Positions 9,892 through 18,345 of a stretch of DNA of 64,000 bases are shown one piece after another (within the stretch, counting starts at the first letter, position 1; each line of letters starts with the position of its first letter). A program made the position numbers and the translations under genes. Source of the DNA: Furfurilactobacillus curtus (GTDB lineage Bacteria; Bacillota; Bacilli; Lactobacillales; Lactobacillaceae); NCBI RefSeq assembly GCF_045862785.1, contig NZ_BQXO01000003.1, positions 248,001-312,000 of the forward strand. Reading direction: 5' to 3'. A model generated the notes under the pieces. The model was not told where the DNA came from and ran no database searches. It was given only the letters and a program-made list of their open reading frames with translations.

Positions 9892-9935
9892 AAAAATAGC
9901 TTTGCGACAGTCGTTTGACCTCGCAAAGCTATTTT
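9892..9935 (-). terminator. pgcA terminator
   Basis: A perfect 15-bp stem (9893-9907 with 9921-9935, arms AAAATAGCTTTGCGA and its complement) has a 13-base loop, and TATTTTTAG ends the minus-strand transcript. It starts 12 bases after the pgcA stop. Confidence 0.85.
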
Positions 9936-9946
9936 AACTGATCGAC

Positions 9947-11728
9947 TCAATCAGCGACAAATGCATTGATTGCATCGACAAAATTTTGCAGCTTCTGATT
10001 AGCTGCTGATAACGTCGCACCATTCGTGCCGATATAGAACTTAATTTTAGGTTCCGTACCAGATGGGCGGACCGCAATCCAAGTGCCATCAACTAACCAA
10101 TATTTCAAAACTTCAGCTTTAGGTAACGCCAGTGCTTCGGTATGGCCATCTGCGTAAGTCTTGATTCCACTAGCAATATCGTCTGTTGCAGCAACGTCAA
10201 TCCCGGCAAAGTGCTTGGGAGCTTGCGTACGGAATTTATTGATAATTGCTTCGATCTTTTGTGGACCAGTAATACCTTCAAATGTTTGCTGCAATGTCTG
10301 TTCCCGGAAATAACCGTATTCGGCATAGAGCGCCTCTAAACCATCATAGAGGGTCTGTCCTTGTTGACGATAATAGGCCGCAATTTCGGCGAGTAGCGTT
10401 AAGGCCTGAATGGCATCCTTATCACGAACAAATGGCTTAATTAAGTAGCCATAGCTCTCTTCGAAACCAAACATAAAGGTATGATCGCCGGTATCTTCAA
10501 AATGTTGAATTTGTTCGGCAATAAATTTAAAGCCAGTCAATACATTGATGGTATCGATATTATAGCTGGCGGCAATTTTCGTGGCAAATTCCGTTGAAAC
10601 AATCGATTTTACCGCCACCCCATTGGATGGTAGCGTACCAGCCTGTTGATTGGCCGCTAAAATGTAATGCAACATCAACGCGGCAATCTGATTACCGGTT
10701 AGCAGTTGGTAATCTCCGTTAGGTTGACGAACGGCTGTCCCCAGCCGGTCAGCATCAGGATCGGTCGCAATTAGAATATCTGCTTGATGTGCTTTACCTA
10801 ATTTAATGGCCTCATCAAAGGCTTCAGGAAATTCAGGATTAGGAAAATCAACCGTCGGAAAATCGCCATCTGGCTCTGCTTGACTCGGGACCGTGATAAA
10901 GTTTTGGAATCCAGCGTTACGCAAAGCACGCTCCCCAGGCATTCGACCGGTTCCATGGAGCGGCGTAAAGACAAATGTCATATCCTTACCCTCTTCACTG
11001 GCCAAATCGTGATTAATGGTCACTGTGGCAACGTTATCCAAATAGGCCTGATCAACGTCTTCACCAATAACGGTTTCCAAGCCAGTAGTCATTAAGTTGG
11101 TCTCATCAGCGGTCGCAATTTCAAACAAATCGGTCACCTGACGAATGTACTGGGTAATTAAATCGGAATCCTTGGGTGGCATTTGGGCGCCATCTTCACC
11201 ATAAATCTTGTAACCGTTAAATTGCTTGGGATTGTGACTAGCTGTGATCATAATTCCCGCAAACGTGTGTAGATGCCGAACTGTAAAAGATAATTCGGGT
11301 GTCGGGCGTAAGCCTTCAAAGATGTAGGTTTTGATGCCATGTTGGCCTAAAACACGTGCCGCTTCATGAGCAAATTCCGTGGAGTGATGCCGTGAATCGA
11401 AACTAATGGCCACACCACGCTTCTTAACATCTTCACCCAAAGTATCCATATAAGTTGCTAAGCCTTCTGTTGCTTGCCGTACCGTGTAGATGTTCATCCG
11501 ATTAATACCAGGACCCATCACGCCACGCATGCCAGCCGTCCCAAAACTCATTGGTTGGTAAAAGGCATCTTCTAATTCTTCATCTTTGCCTGCCAAGGCA
11601 GTTAATTCCGCTTTTAAATGAGCTTCCAGATCGGTCTGAGCCGTCCAAGTCTGATAAGTTTCTTTCCAGTCCACAATCGCATCTCCATTCATGATGTTGT
11701 TTTCGTATGCGTTTTCAGTATACCGCAT
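9947..11728 (-). CDS. pgcA: Alpha-phosphoglucomutase/phosphomannomutase family protein
   Basis: This enzyme interconverts glucose 6-phosphate and glucose 1-phosphate, supplying GalU. The active-site serine loop (TASHNPKQFNGYK), the metal loop DPDADR, the sugar loop GFEESYGYL and the phosphate loop RPSGTEPKIKFY all appear in the standard order. I start it at the ATG at 11728, which has GAGGG six bases upstream; this gives 593 residues. An in-frame TTG at 11758 would extend it but lacks a ribosome-binding site and falls within the apparent -10 element. An ATG at 11692, closer to the usual family start, has no good ribosome-binding site. Confidence 0.92.
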   Translation of the reverse strand: MRYTENAYENNIMNGDAIVDWKETYQTWTAQTDLEAHLKAELTALAGKDEELEDAFYQPMSFGTAGMRGVMGPGINRMNIYTVRQATEGLATYMDTLGEDVKKRGVAISFDSRHHSTEFAHEAARVLGQHGIKTYIFEGLRPTPELSFTVRHLHTFAGIMITASHNPKQFNGYKIYGEDGAQMPPKDSDLITQYIRQVTDLFEIATADETNLMTTGLETVIGEDVDQAYLDNVATVTINHDLASEEGKDMTFVFTPLHGTGRMPGERALRNAGFQNFITVPSQAEPDGDFPTVDFPNPEFPEAFDEAIKLGKAHQADILIATDPDADRLGTAVRQPNGDYQLLTGNQIAALMLHYILAANQQAGTLPSNGVAVKSIVSTEFATKIAASYNIDTINVLTGFKFIAEQIQHFEDTGDHTFMFGFEESYGYLIKPFVRDKDAIQALTLLAEIAAYYRQQGQTLYDGLEALYAEYGYFREQTLQQTFEGITGPQKIEAIINKFRTQAPKHFAGIDVAATDDIASGIKTYADGHTEALALPKAEVLKYWLVDGTWIAVRPSGTEPKIKFYIGTNGATLSAANQKLQNFVDAINAFVAD

Positions 11729-11757
11729 TAAGTCCCTCGCGCGAAACAAGCCAGACA

Positions 11758-11787
11758 ATTCTATTACGATCTGGGCTTAAGCTACAA
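11758..11787 (-). promoter_or_regulatory. Probable pgcA promoter
   Basis: TTGTAG (11787-11782), an 18-bp spacer and TAGAAT (11763-11758) read toward pgcA. The implied start of transcription is about 11750, between the discounted TTG start and the chosen ATG. Confidence 0.5.
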
Positions 11788-11950
11788 ACGTCGGCCAATC
11801 AATCATTTGGGACAGCTGTAAAAGCTAATTACTTTTCGGATCAAACACATTAAATATATTCGTAATATCAAGGAATAAACCGGGAGACTAACGCTGGCTG
11901 GTTAGGTTCAAGAATCAGAGTCATGGAGATCGACAAATAAATTTTGCCCG

Positions 11951-11984
11951 AAAAAAAGAACACCGTGGTAAACACACGATGTTC
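11951..11984 (-). terminator. trxB terminator
   Basis: On the minus strand GAACATCGTG (11984-11975) pairs with CACGGTGTTC with two imperfections, followed by seven T (11957-11951). It is 40-70 bp beyond the trxB stop. Confidence 0.85.
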
Positions 11985-12027
11985 CCCGCTAAATTAAATT
12001 GATAATCATTTTAAATGCAGCCAGTTA

Positions 12028-12969
12028 TTAAACAACGGCGTGTTTGGCTTTCAAGTCTTCCAAATATTTGAAGACTTGTTGACCAGCCACCCCACCATCC
12101 CCAACTGCTGTGGTAATCTGGCGCAAATCTTTTTGGCGAACATCACCAATCGCAAAGATTCCCGGTACTTTTGTATGCATTTCGCCGTCCGTTGGAATCC
12201 AACCAATTTCATCAGTGATACTTAATCCATTAAATGGTGCTGTCATCGGTAAATTACCGACGTAGATAAAGACACCATCTGCGGACATTGTGGTGGTTTC
12301 ACCCGTTTGATTGTTACTGAGTTCCACACCAGTTACCTTCATATCGTCACCGACAATTTTGGTCACTTCGGTGTTCCAGACAAACTCCATCTTTTCATTC
12401 GCAAACGCTCGATCCTGTGCAACCTGTTGAGCACGTAAGTGATCCCGTCGATGTACCACCGTCACTTTATCAGCTAATTGCGTCAGATAGATGCCTTCTT
12501 CGATGGCACTATCACCACCACCTACGACCACCACATGCTTATTGCGGAAAAATGCGCCATCACATACCGCACAGTAGGAAACACCGCGTCCCGAAAATTC
12601 AGTTTCACCTGGAATGCCAAGTTTGCGATACTGCGAACCTGTTCCAATGACAATCGCCTTAGCAGTGTACTCATCTGTGTCCGTTTTGACGGTCTTGGTA
12701 TCACCATGGTCTGTGATCGATTCAACCGCACCATAACCGTACTCAGCTCCGAATTGAGTGGCACCTTCATACATTGCACTCGCCAAATCTGGTCCTTGAA
12801 TGGATTTAAAGCCCGGATAATTTTCAATCGCGGCCGTATTATTCATTTGACCACCATAAATGCCTCGATCAAGCAGTAAAACGGATAAATTTGCTCTTGA
12901 GGCATACAACGCTGCCGTCATGCCGCCAGGGCCAGCGCCAATCACAATGACATCATAATTATTTGCCAT
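12028..12969 (-). CDS. trxB: Thioredoxin-disulfide reductase
   Basis: TrxB reduces thioredoxin with NADPH through FAD and a redox-active disulfide. The FAD loop GAGPGG is at residues 11-16, the active-site CAVC at 133-136, the NADPH loop GGGDSAIEEG at about 150-159, and the C-terminal FAD motif 'GIFAIGDVR' near 270. The 313-residue length is normal. The ATG is preceded by GGAAAGGAAG. It has its own terminator and stands as a single-gene unit between pgcA and galU. Confidence 0.97.
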   Translation of the reverse strand: MANNYDVIVIGAGPGGMTAALYASRANLSVLLLDRGIYGGQMNNTAAIENYPGFKSIQGPDLASAMYEGATQFGAEYGYGAVESITDHGDTKTVKTDTDEYTAKAIVIGTGSQYRKLGIPGETEFSGRGVSYCAVCDGAFFRNKHVVVVGGGDSAIEEGIYLTQLADKVTVVHRRDHLRAQQVAQDRAFANEKMEFVWNTEVTKIVGDDMKVTGVELSNNQTGETTTMSADGVFIYVGNLPMTAPFNGLSITDEIGWIPTDGEMHTKVPGIFAIGDVRQKDLRQITTAVGDGGVAGQQVFKYLEDLKAKHAVV

Positions 12970-13051
12970 ACTGTGCTTCCTTTCCGCAGCTACCTGCTCA
13001 TCAGTGCATCCATCTTACTATCTTTTTGTAAGTAACACAATCATTTTGTTT

Positions 13052-13167
13052 AGCACGTGAGCCAGTCCGCTTTGATCCTGAGCATCAACGGACAGGCATG
13101 AATGGGTGATTTTGGCCCAATCGTGCTTGTTGGTTGGGCACAGGAAGCAGGTCTGGCGTGCATGTTT
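13052..13167. repeat. R1 structured intergenic repeat, copy a
   Basis: This 116-bp element begins with CGTGAGCCAGTCC and ends with CAGGTCTGGCGTGCATG, which pair as an outer stem. An inner hairpin is formed by GCATGAATGGG and CCCAATCGTGC with a T-rich loop. It shares CAACGGACA and TTGTTGGTTGGGCAC with the copies at 17894-18129. It lies between trxB and the galU terminator and contains no gene. Confidence 0.75.
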
Positions 13168-13180
13168 ACATCATTTTATG

Positions 13181-13219
13181 AAAAATACGTCTCTTCCTTT
13201 TTCGTAGAAGGGGCGTATT
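13181..13219 (-). terminator. galU terminator
   Basis: On the minus strand AATACGCCCCTTC (13219-13207) pairs imperfectly with GGAAGAGACGTATT, followed by TTTTTC. It starts 24 bases after the galU stop. Confidence 0.75.
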
Positions 13220-13242
13220 AATTAAATTAAATCTCGCTTGAA

Positions 13243-14130
13243 TTAACGCTTGTTCGCTTTAATGTCCTCAGCTAACTGTAAGACATAATCCCGCAGTTCA
13301 TCCTTCACATCTGGATGACGTAAACCAAATTCAATGTTGGTCCGAATCAAACCAAATTTATAACCGACATCAAAGCGATCACCCTTGAATTCATGCGCAT
13401 ACACGTGTTGCGTTTTATTCAACAAATCAATGGCATCCGTTAACTGTAGCTCATTGCCTTTGCCATAAGGTGTTTGTTCCAATGCATCAAAAATTTGTGG
13501 TGTTAACAAGTAACGACCAATGATTGCTAAGTTAGATGGCGCATCCTCAGGCTTAGGCTTTTCAACGAAGTTCTTTACCTCAAACAGACCGTCGCTAACT
13601 TCTTGAGCTGGGTTAATTACCCCATACTTGTTAGTCTCTTCATGGGGAACCCGCATGACAGCTAAGGTTGATTCACCTGTTTCGTTATACCGATCAATCA
13701 ATTGTTTAGTCAATGGCACTTGGTCTTCCATTAAATCATCACCAAGTAACACAACAAAGGGTTCGTCACCAATAAAGTCTTTGGCAGTCAGGACCGCGTC
13801 CCCTAAACCGCGCATATGGTTTTGCCGAATGAAATAAAGATTGCTGTCATTGCTCGATTGAACTGCCTCCAACATGGCATCTTTACCTTTATTCGCCAAA
13901 TCTGCTTCCAATTCAGGTGCAGAATCGAAGTGATCTTCGATCGAGCGTTTGCCCCGCCCAGTCACGACACAGATTTCCTCAATGCCAGCTTTGTGGGCTT
14001 CTTCAACGATAAATTGAATCGTTGGCTTATCAACAATTGGCAGCATTTCCTTAGCGATTGCCTTCGTCTCTGGTAAAAACCGCGTACCGTAACCCGCTGC
14101 AGGGATGATGGCTTTCCTAACTTTTTGCAT
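13243..14130 (-). CDS. galU: UTP-glucose-1-phosphate uridylyltransferase
   Basis: GalU makes UDP-glucose from glucose 1-phosphate and UTP, the donor for wall glycans, glycolipids and, after GalE, UDP-galactose. The nucleotidyltransferase signature AAGYGTRFLPETKAIAKEM starts near residue 11, and the second catalytic block VEKPKPEDAPS is at about 189-199. The length of 295 is typical. The ATG has AAAGGAA upstream. It follows gpsA by about 56 bp and ends in its own hairpin. With pgcA and galE in the same window the whole route from glucose 6-phosphate to UDP-galactose is present. Confidence 0.97.
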   Translation of the reverse strand: MQKVRKAIIPAAGYGTRFLPETKAIAKEMLPIVDKPTIQFIVEEAHKAGIEEICVVTGRGKRSIEDHFDSAPELEADLANKGKDAMLEAVQSSNDSNLYFIRQNHMRGLGDAVLTAKDFIGDEPFVVLLGDDLMEDQVPLTKQLIDRYNETGESTLAVMRVPHEETNKYGVINPAQEVSDGLFEVKNFVEKPKPEDAPSNLAIIGRYLLTPQIFDALEQTPYGKGNELQLTDAIDLLNKTQHVYAHEFKGDRFDVGYKFGLIRTNIEFGLRHPDVKDELRDYVLQLAEDIKANKR

Positions 14131-14186
14131 AACAACAAATTCCTTTCGTGTTTTGGTCGATGATCGACCGGTTTTGACTGGCGATA

Positions 14187-15203
14187 TTAACCGAGTTCAG
14201 CACGCCCGTCGCGTTGCATGAGACCCGTAATCACAGAACGAACCTCCGCACCATTATACAAAACATCGTAAATGGCATCGGTAATTGGCATTTCAACATG
14301 TCGCTTAATCGCCAATTCGTGAGCGGCTTTCGTCGTTGCCACACCTTCAATAACCATGCCCATGGTCTCAATGACCTCGTCCAGCGTCTGCCCCTGACCT
14401 AGCTCATTACCAGCTCGCCAATTGCGTGAATTAACACTTGTCGCTGTAACAATCAGATCGCCAACTCCTGACAAGCCAATGAAGGTCAATGGATTAGCAC
14501 CAAATGTCTGTCCGAGCCGACTAATCTCTGCCAGTCCTCGAGTAATTAAGGCAGCTTTCGCATTATCGCCGTAGCCAAGACCATGTAAGGCCCCTGCACC
14601 AATCGCGATAATGTTCTTCAACGCTGCACCAAATTCAGCACCAATTACATCAGTATTAGTATAAACCCTGAAATATGCATTCATAAAGAGTTTTTGAATT
14701 TTTCTTGCCGCATCCTCATTTTCACAAGCCGCGGTAATCAACGTGATATCCTTTTTAGCCACATCTTCTGCATGACTTGGCCCCGACAATACCACGATTG
14801 CATTACGTTGAGCCGCCGGAATTTCTTCAGCTAACATCTCTGAAACACGCTTATACGTGTTCTGTTCGAGGCCCTTTGTCGCATGAACGACAGTGACTGC
14901 TTGCTCATTGCTAACTAAAATTTTGGCAGCTTGGACGCTAACCTCACGAATAGCCTTAGTTGGGACTGCGAACAAAACAACCTCTGCACCAGTTATCGCA
15001 GTTTTCATGTCAGTTGTTGCTTTTAATTGATGTTGATACTCAAAGTTTGGCATGTAAGCGGCGTTTGTATGACGCTCATTTAATTCTTGAACTTGAGCAG
15101 GTTTATGTGACCAAAGCGTGACATTTTGCCCATTCTCGGTCAATAAATTGGCCAGCACGCTACCCCAAGAGCCGGCGCCTAACACTGCGATTCGTGATGC
15201 CAT
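14187..15203 (-). CDS. gpsA: Glycerol-3-phosphate dehydrogenase [NAD(P)+]
   Basis: GpsA reduces dihydroxyacetone phosphate to sn-glycerol 3-phosphate for phospholipid and lipoteichoic acid synthesis. The Rossmann loop GAGSWG occupies residues 9-14, and the catalytic lysine region GAALKNIIAIGAG is near 190-203. The 338-residue length fits. The start has a strong AAAAGGAGGAAG site. It lies 48 bp after lgt in the hprK-lgt-gpsA-galU run, an order conserved in lactobacilli that groups envelope precursor functions. Confidence 0.97.
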   Translation of the reverse strand: MASRIAVLGAGSWGSVLANLLTENGQNVTLWSHKPAQVQELNERHTNAAYMPNFEYQHQLKATTDMKTAITGAEVVLFAVPTKAIREVSVQAAKILVSNEQAVTVVHATKGLEQNTYKRVSEMLAEEIPAAQRNAIVVLSGPSHAEDVAKKDITLITAACENEDAARKIQKLFMNAYFRVYTNTDVIGAEFGAALKNIIAIGAGALHGLGYGDNAKAALITRGLAEISRLGQTFGANPLTFIGLSGVGDLIVTATSVNSRNWRAGNELGQGQTLDEVIETMGMVIEGVATTKAAHELAIKRHVEMPITDAIYDVLYNGAEVRSVITGLMQRDGRAELG

Positions 15204-15251
15204 AACTTCCTCCTTTTAATGTGATCACTTGCCACACGGTTCCTAAAAAAG

Positions 15252-16082
15252 TTACTTTACAGTTGATTTGATGCCTGCTAAATACAGTGGGACTTGGCGG
15301 CGTCGGCGAATAATCAGCCAGCACCATGCGCCAACAAACAGCACCACAGATAGCCATTGGGACACACGAGCTGGCCCTAGCATTAGGCTATCTGTCCGCA
15401 TCCCTTCAACGAAGAAGCGACCAAACGAATACCAAATAACGTACATGAAGAAGACCTCACCTTGACGATATAAGCCTTCTCGATGTCGGGTGGCCATCAA
15501 CAAAACAAAACCAATTAAATCCCATAGCGATTCATACAAAAAAGTAGGAGTTCGATAAGCACCCTCAATATTCATCTGGGTAATAATAAAATCTGGTAAA
15601 TGGAGTGCTTGTAAATGGGCCAAGGTGGTTATTTTGCCAAATGCCTCTTGGTTCATAAAATTGCCCCAGCGGCCAATTCCTTGGGCCATAATGACGGTCG
15701 GGGCCAACACATCTAAAAATAGAAATGTCGGGATTCCACGAGAATGGGTAAACCAAACCACCACGATGGCGGCCCCAATCAGCGCGCCGTAGATCGCAAT
15801 ACCGCCATCCCAAATGGCGATGACTTCGTTTAAATGATCTTTGTAGTAAGACCACTGAAACACCACATAGTAAGTCCTCGCCGCGATCAGCGCAGCTGGC
15901 AAGGCCCATAACAAAAAATCATACAGATCATCAGGATCAATGCCTCGCCGTTTAGACTCACGAACGGAAAGCCACAAGGCAATAAATACGCCAGTTGTGA
16001 TAATGACGCCATACCAATGAATCTGTAAAGGCCCTAATTGTAACGCAATTGGGTTCAATGCTCCCATTATTAATTGCTGCAT
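15252..16082 (-). CDS. lgt: Prolipoprotein diacylglyceryl transferase
   Basis: Lgt transfers diacylglycerol from phosphatidylglycerol to the lipobox cysteine of prolipoproteins; the PstS paralogue at 33.4 kb is a likely substrate. The 276 residues contain about seven membrane helices. The region WDGGIAIYGALIG aligns with the HGGL block of the E. coli enzyme (Tyr replaces His, as is common in lactobacilli), and GRWGNFMNQEAFG is the main family signature. I keep the ATG at 16082: AAGGT is eight bases upstream and the hprK stop is only two bases away. The second ATG, five codons on, has no ribosome-binding site. Confidence 0.95.
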   Translation of the reverse strand: MQQLIMGALNPIALQLGPLQIHWYGVIITTGVFIALWLSVRESKRRGIDPDDLYDFLLWALPAALIAARTYYVVFQWSYYKDHLNEVIAIWDGGIAIYGALIGAAIVVVWFTHSRGIPTFLFLDVLAPTVIMAQGIGRWGNFMNQEAFGKITTLAHLQALHLPDFIITQMNIEGAYRTPTFLYESLWDLIGFVLLMATRHREGLYRQGEVFFMYVIWYSFGRFFVEGMRTDSLMLGPARVSQWLSVVLFVGAWCWLIIRRRRQVPLYLAGIKSTVK

Positions 16083-16084
16083 CT

Positions 16085-17089
16085 TTAGTGACCTTGGGCT
16101 TTCTGATCATCTTGGGGCTGAGCGGATGTTGGTAGATCCCCGGCAGCAGCTTCATCTCGTTTAGAATTTTCCTGAATCAACTGATTTAAATTGTGGTCAA
16201 ACGTCTTGGTCGCATCATAGCCCATCGAACGAGCACGGAAATTCATCGCTGCCGATTCAATAATAATTGCCAAATTACGTCCTGTTTTAACGGGGATTGA
16301 AATCATTGGCACTTGCACATCAAAAATTTGTCGTTCATCTTCGGCGTTCCCAAGTCGATCAAATTGTGCATCTGTGGTCCAATTTTGTAAGTGCACAATG
16401 AGTTGGATTTTTGCCGAACTTCTTACAGCACCAGCACCATAAAGATTCATGACATCAATAATCCCAATCCCGCGAATTTCCATCAAGTGGTTTAAAATCT
16501 TTGGTGCTTCCCCGACGAGAGTTTGTTCATCTTGTTGGAAAACGTCTACCCGATCATCGGCAATTAATCGATGACCACGACGAATCAATTCCAATGCTGT
16601 TTCTGATTTACCAACGCCTGAGTCACCGGTAATCAAGACCCCTAAACCATAGATATCGATCAATACACCGTGAATTGATTGTCGTTTTGCTAAAACACCA
16701 CTAAGGTAAATCGACATATTCGACAAAATTCGCGATGAAGTTTGTTTGCTACCAAGAACAGGAATATGTGCTTCATCCGCCGCTTGGATAAGTTCTGCCG
16801 GCGGTTCAATATTCGTTGATACAACAAAACATGGCGTTTTTGGATCTGCCATTTTTCGCATAATCATGAGCAATTCATCGTGACTCATTTTTTTAGAAAA
16901 TGAGGTTTCCGTGATGCCTAACAACTGAATTCTTTCCGGAGGATAATAATTAAAATATCCGGTCATCTCCAAACCCGGCCGCGAAATATCCGGGGTTGTA
17001 ATCCGCCGTTCATCAAGGTAATCAGCCCCGTCATAAACGGTGAGGCGGGCATTTTCGACCAATTCACGAACCGTTACACTATCTGCCAT
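16085..17089 (-). CDS. hprK: HPr kinase/phosphorylase
   Basis: HprK phosphorylates HPr on Ser-46 in response to glycolytic intermediates and reverses the reaction with inorganic phosphate; P-Ser-HPr is the CcpA corepressor in Firmicutes. The P-loop GDSGVGKS is at residues 155-162 and the catalytic His at 140, as in the L. casei enzyme. The signature region 'LMEIRGIGIIDVMNLYGAGAV' lies at about 203-223. The 334-residue length includes a slightly long polar C-terminus. The start has AAGGAGG. Two bases separate it from lgt. Its presence makes the cre-like sites elsewhere in the window meaningful. Confidence 0.97.
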   Translation of the reverse strand: MADSVTVRELVENARLTVYDGADYLDERRITTPDISRPGLEMTGYFNYYPPERIQLLGITETSFSKKMSHDELLMIMRKMADPKTPCFVVSTNIEPPAELIQAADEAHIPVLGSKQTSSRILSNMSIYLSGVLAKRQSIHGVLIDIYGLGVLITGDSGVGKSETALELIRRGHRLIADDRVDVFQQDEQTLVGEAPKILNHLMEIRGIGIIDVMNLYGAGAVRSSAKIQLIVHLQNWTTDAQFDRLGNAEDERQIFDVQVPMISIPVKTGRNLAIIIESAAMNFRARSMGYDATKTFDHNLNQLIQENSKRDEAAAGDLPTSAQPQDDQKAQGH

Positions 17090-17103
17090 AACAAACCGCC
17101 TCC

Positions 17104-17454
17104 TTATTCTGCATTAAAATAACTAGAAATGATTGCGTTACAGATCGACATAATCACTGCCGCTAACATTGCCATGCCAAAATTCGCAATTTGAAAATTC
17201 TGTGCGCCAACAAAAAAGCTGGTTAGTTCCAACATGGCGGCGTTAATCACAATTGAAAACAAGCCCAATGTTAGAAACGTAATCGGTAGGGACAGGATCA
17301 CTAAAAATGGTTTGATGGCGGCATTTAAAATTGCTAAAACAAGACTGGCCACTAAAGCGTACCAAACACTTGAAACTTGAAAACTGTTTCTAAAAAAGCC
17401 GGCAATTGCCAAGAATAACAAGGCATCAATCAAAATTCGTTGCCAAAATTTCAT
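17104..17454 (-). CDS. yvlD: YvlD-like small membrane protein (phage-holin superfamily IV type)
   Basis: The 116-residue protein has four hydrophobic helices and belongs to the family often labelled 'phage holin family protein', although the locus is chromosomal and unrelated to phage. I start it at the ATG at 17454, preceded by AAAGGTAGGAA. A longer frame to 17646 overlaps the pspC gene and has no ribosome-binding site. The order pspC-yvlD-hprK-lgt equals the Bacillus yvlC-yvlD-hprK-lgt locus, so these are probable orthologues. The function is not established; a role in envelope stress is suggested by the PspC neighbour. Confidence 0.82.
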   Translation of the reverse strand: MKFWQRILIDALLFLAIAGFFRNSFQVSSVWYALVASLVLAILNAAIKPFLVILSLPITFLTLGLFSIVINAAMLELTSFFVGAQNFQIANFGMAMLAAVIMSICNAIISSYFNAE

Positions 17455-17461
17455 GCCATTC

Positions 17462-17818
17462 CTACCTTTCTCGGTGGTCGTGGACGTCGTGTTCTTCAGC
17501 ATGAATCTCTTTACGACCCCGAGGCCGTGGAGAGTCCTTAGGTCGATTTTGCCCACTAAATAAATCGCCAAATAAGTTAAAGACGCTAGCATCACTCGTA
17601 CGTTGATCACTTGGCATCCACCAAAGTAAAACGCCGTAAAGAACAACCGCTAGCAAGGTTATTAGTCCATGTGGAGGTAAAAATAAAGCTAGCAGCAAGT
17701 AGCCAATCCGTAAAATGGTTGGATTGATATGAAGAAAGCGACCCAAACCGCCGAAGACACCACCGATCCACCGATCAGTTGCTGACTTTGTTAATTTTTC
17801 TCGCGCCACGTTAATCAC
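17462..17818 (-). CDS. yvlC: PspC-domain envelope stress protein (YvlC-like)
   Basis: The 118-residue protein has a PspC domain: the N-terminal KSATDRWIGGVFGGLGRFL stretch (about 10-29) and two close membrane helices (about 33-70). It ends in a very hydrophilic tail rich in Arg, Asp, Glu and His. PspC proteins act in envelope stress responses; in Bacillus the neighbouring yvlAB genes are absent here. Seven bases separate it from the yvlD-like gene, so the two are co-transcribed and may continue into hprK. Confidence 0.85.
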   Translation of the reverse strand: MINVAREKLTKSATDRWIGGVFGGLGRFLHINPTILRIGYLLLALFLPPHGLITLLAVVLYGVLLWWMPSDQRTSDASVFNLFGDLFSGQNRPKDSPRPRGRKEIHAEEHDVHDHRER

Positions 17819-17893
17819 CTCAATGTTTCCTCATAAATTTGAATGTCCTAATTTTATCGCATTAAAAGTCATCTGACCAATTTTTCAAAACTA

Positions 17894-18008
17894 GAGCGTG
17901 AGCCATCACGGGTGAAGACAAGCACCAACGGGAAATCATGAGCGGGCGTTCTTGGCCCGAGCAGGGTTTCTGGTTGGGCCCAGGTTTCCGTGATGACAAG
18001 CGCGTTTT
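17894..18008. repeat. R1 structured intergenic repeat, copy b
   Basis: The outer arms here are CCATCACGG and CCGTGATG, a different sequence from the CCAGACC/GGTCTGG arms of the other copies but still complementary. The inner hairpin is CGGGC/GCCCG. It keeps the CAACGG and TGGTTGGGC motifs and the CGCGTTTT end. The paired substitutions indicate selection or inheritance of a fold rather than of exact sequence. Confidence 0.7.
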
Positions 18009-18011
18009 GAC

Positions 18012-18129
18012 CAGAATGTGAACCAGACCCGCGTGATCCCGAACGCCAACGGACAAGATCACTCGGGTGGTTTTCACCCAGTTATGGTTGTTGGTTGGGC
18101 ACTAGGATCAGGTCTGGCGAACGTGTTTT
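18012..18129. repeat. R1 structured intergenic repeat, copy c
   Basis: It starts three bases after copy b in the same orientation. Outer arms CCAGACC and GGTCTGG pair, and an inner hairpin GGGTG-GTTTT-CACCC is exact. It shares AACGCCAACGGACAA and TTGTTGGTTGGGCAC with copy a. The end GCGAACGTGTTTT mirrors the end of copy b. Confidence 0.75.
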
Positions 18130-18273
18130 AACAAGGTATGCGTCCTACATAAAGTCCACGACTCACCCATCTAAATCGTCTCACATCGGCATCAAACTTA
18201 ATATGGGCTCCTGATCAAATTATCAAATATTTTAATTGAACGAAAAGAAGCCTACAAGCCTGGCGATATTTAA

Positions 18274-18308
18274 TAAAAAGCCACCGCCAAAATTAATGGT
18301 CGGTAGCT
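18274..18308 (-). terminator. phoU / pst operon terminator
   Basis: On the minus strand AAGCTACCGACC pairs with GGCGGTGGCTT with one mismatch and wobble, followed by TTTTTATT. It is 38 bp beyond the phoU stop and closes the pst operon. Confidence 0.85.
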
Positions 18309-18345
18309 TGTTAGTTTACAGATTGTTAAATTTGATCAAAATCGA

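Larger units (their letters stand above)
17819..18345. other. Gene-free stretch: tandem R1 repeats and phoU terminator
   Basis: This 527-bp gap between pspC and phoU holds two R1 repeat copies head-to-tail (17894-18008 and 18012-18129) and the phoU terminator (18274-18308). The part from 18130 to 18273 shows nothing I recognise. A 71-codon open frame within the repeats is an artefact of their sequence. Confidence 0.8.

Noticed and set aside
12478..12879. 133-codon open frame antisense to trxB
   Set aside because: It is fully inside a certain gene on the other strand and has no ribosome-binding site.
17104..17454. Prophage remnant, from the holin-like membrane protein
   Set aside because: The gene belongs to the chromosomal yvlC-yvlD-hprK locus and no other phage gene is present.
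17862..18077. 71-codon open frame between pspC and phoU
   Set aside because: It lies in the tandem R1 repeats, has no ribosome-binding site, and its composition reflects the palindromes.
17894..18129. CRISPR array suggested by tandem repeats
   Set aside because: Units are about 116 bp, directly adjacent without spacers, and differ internally; no cas genes nearby.
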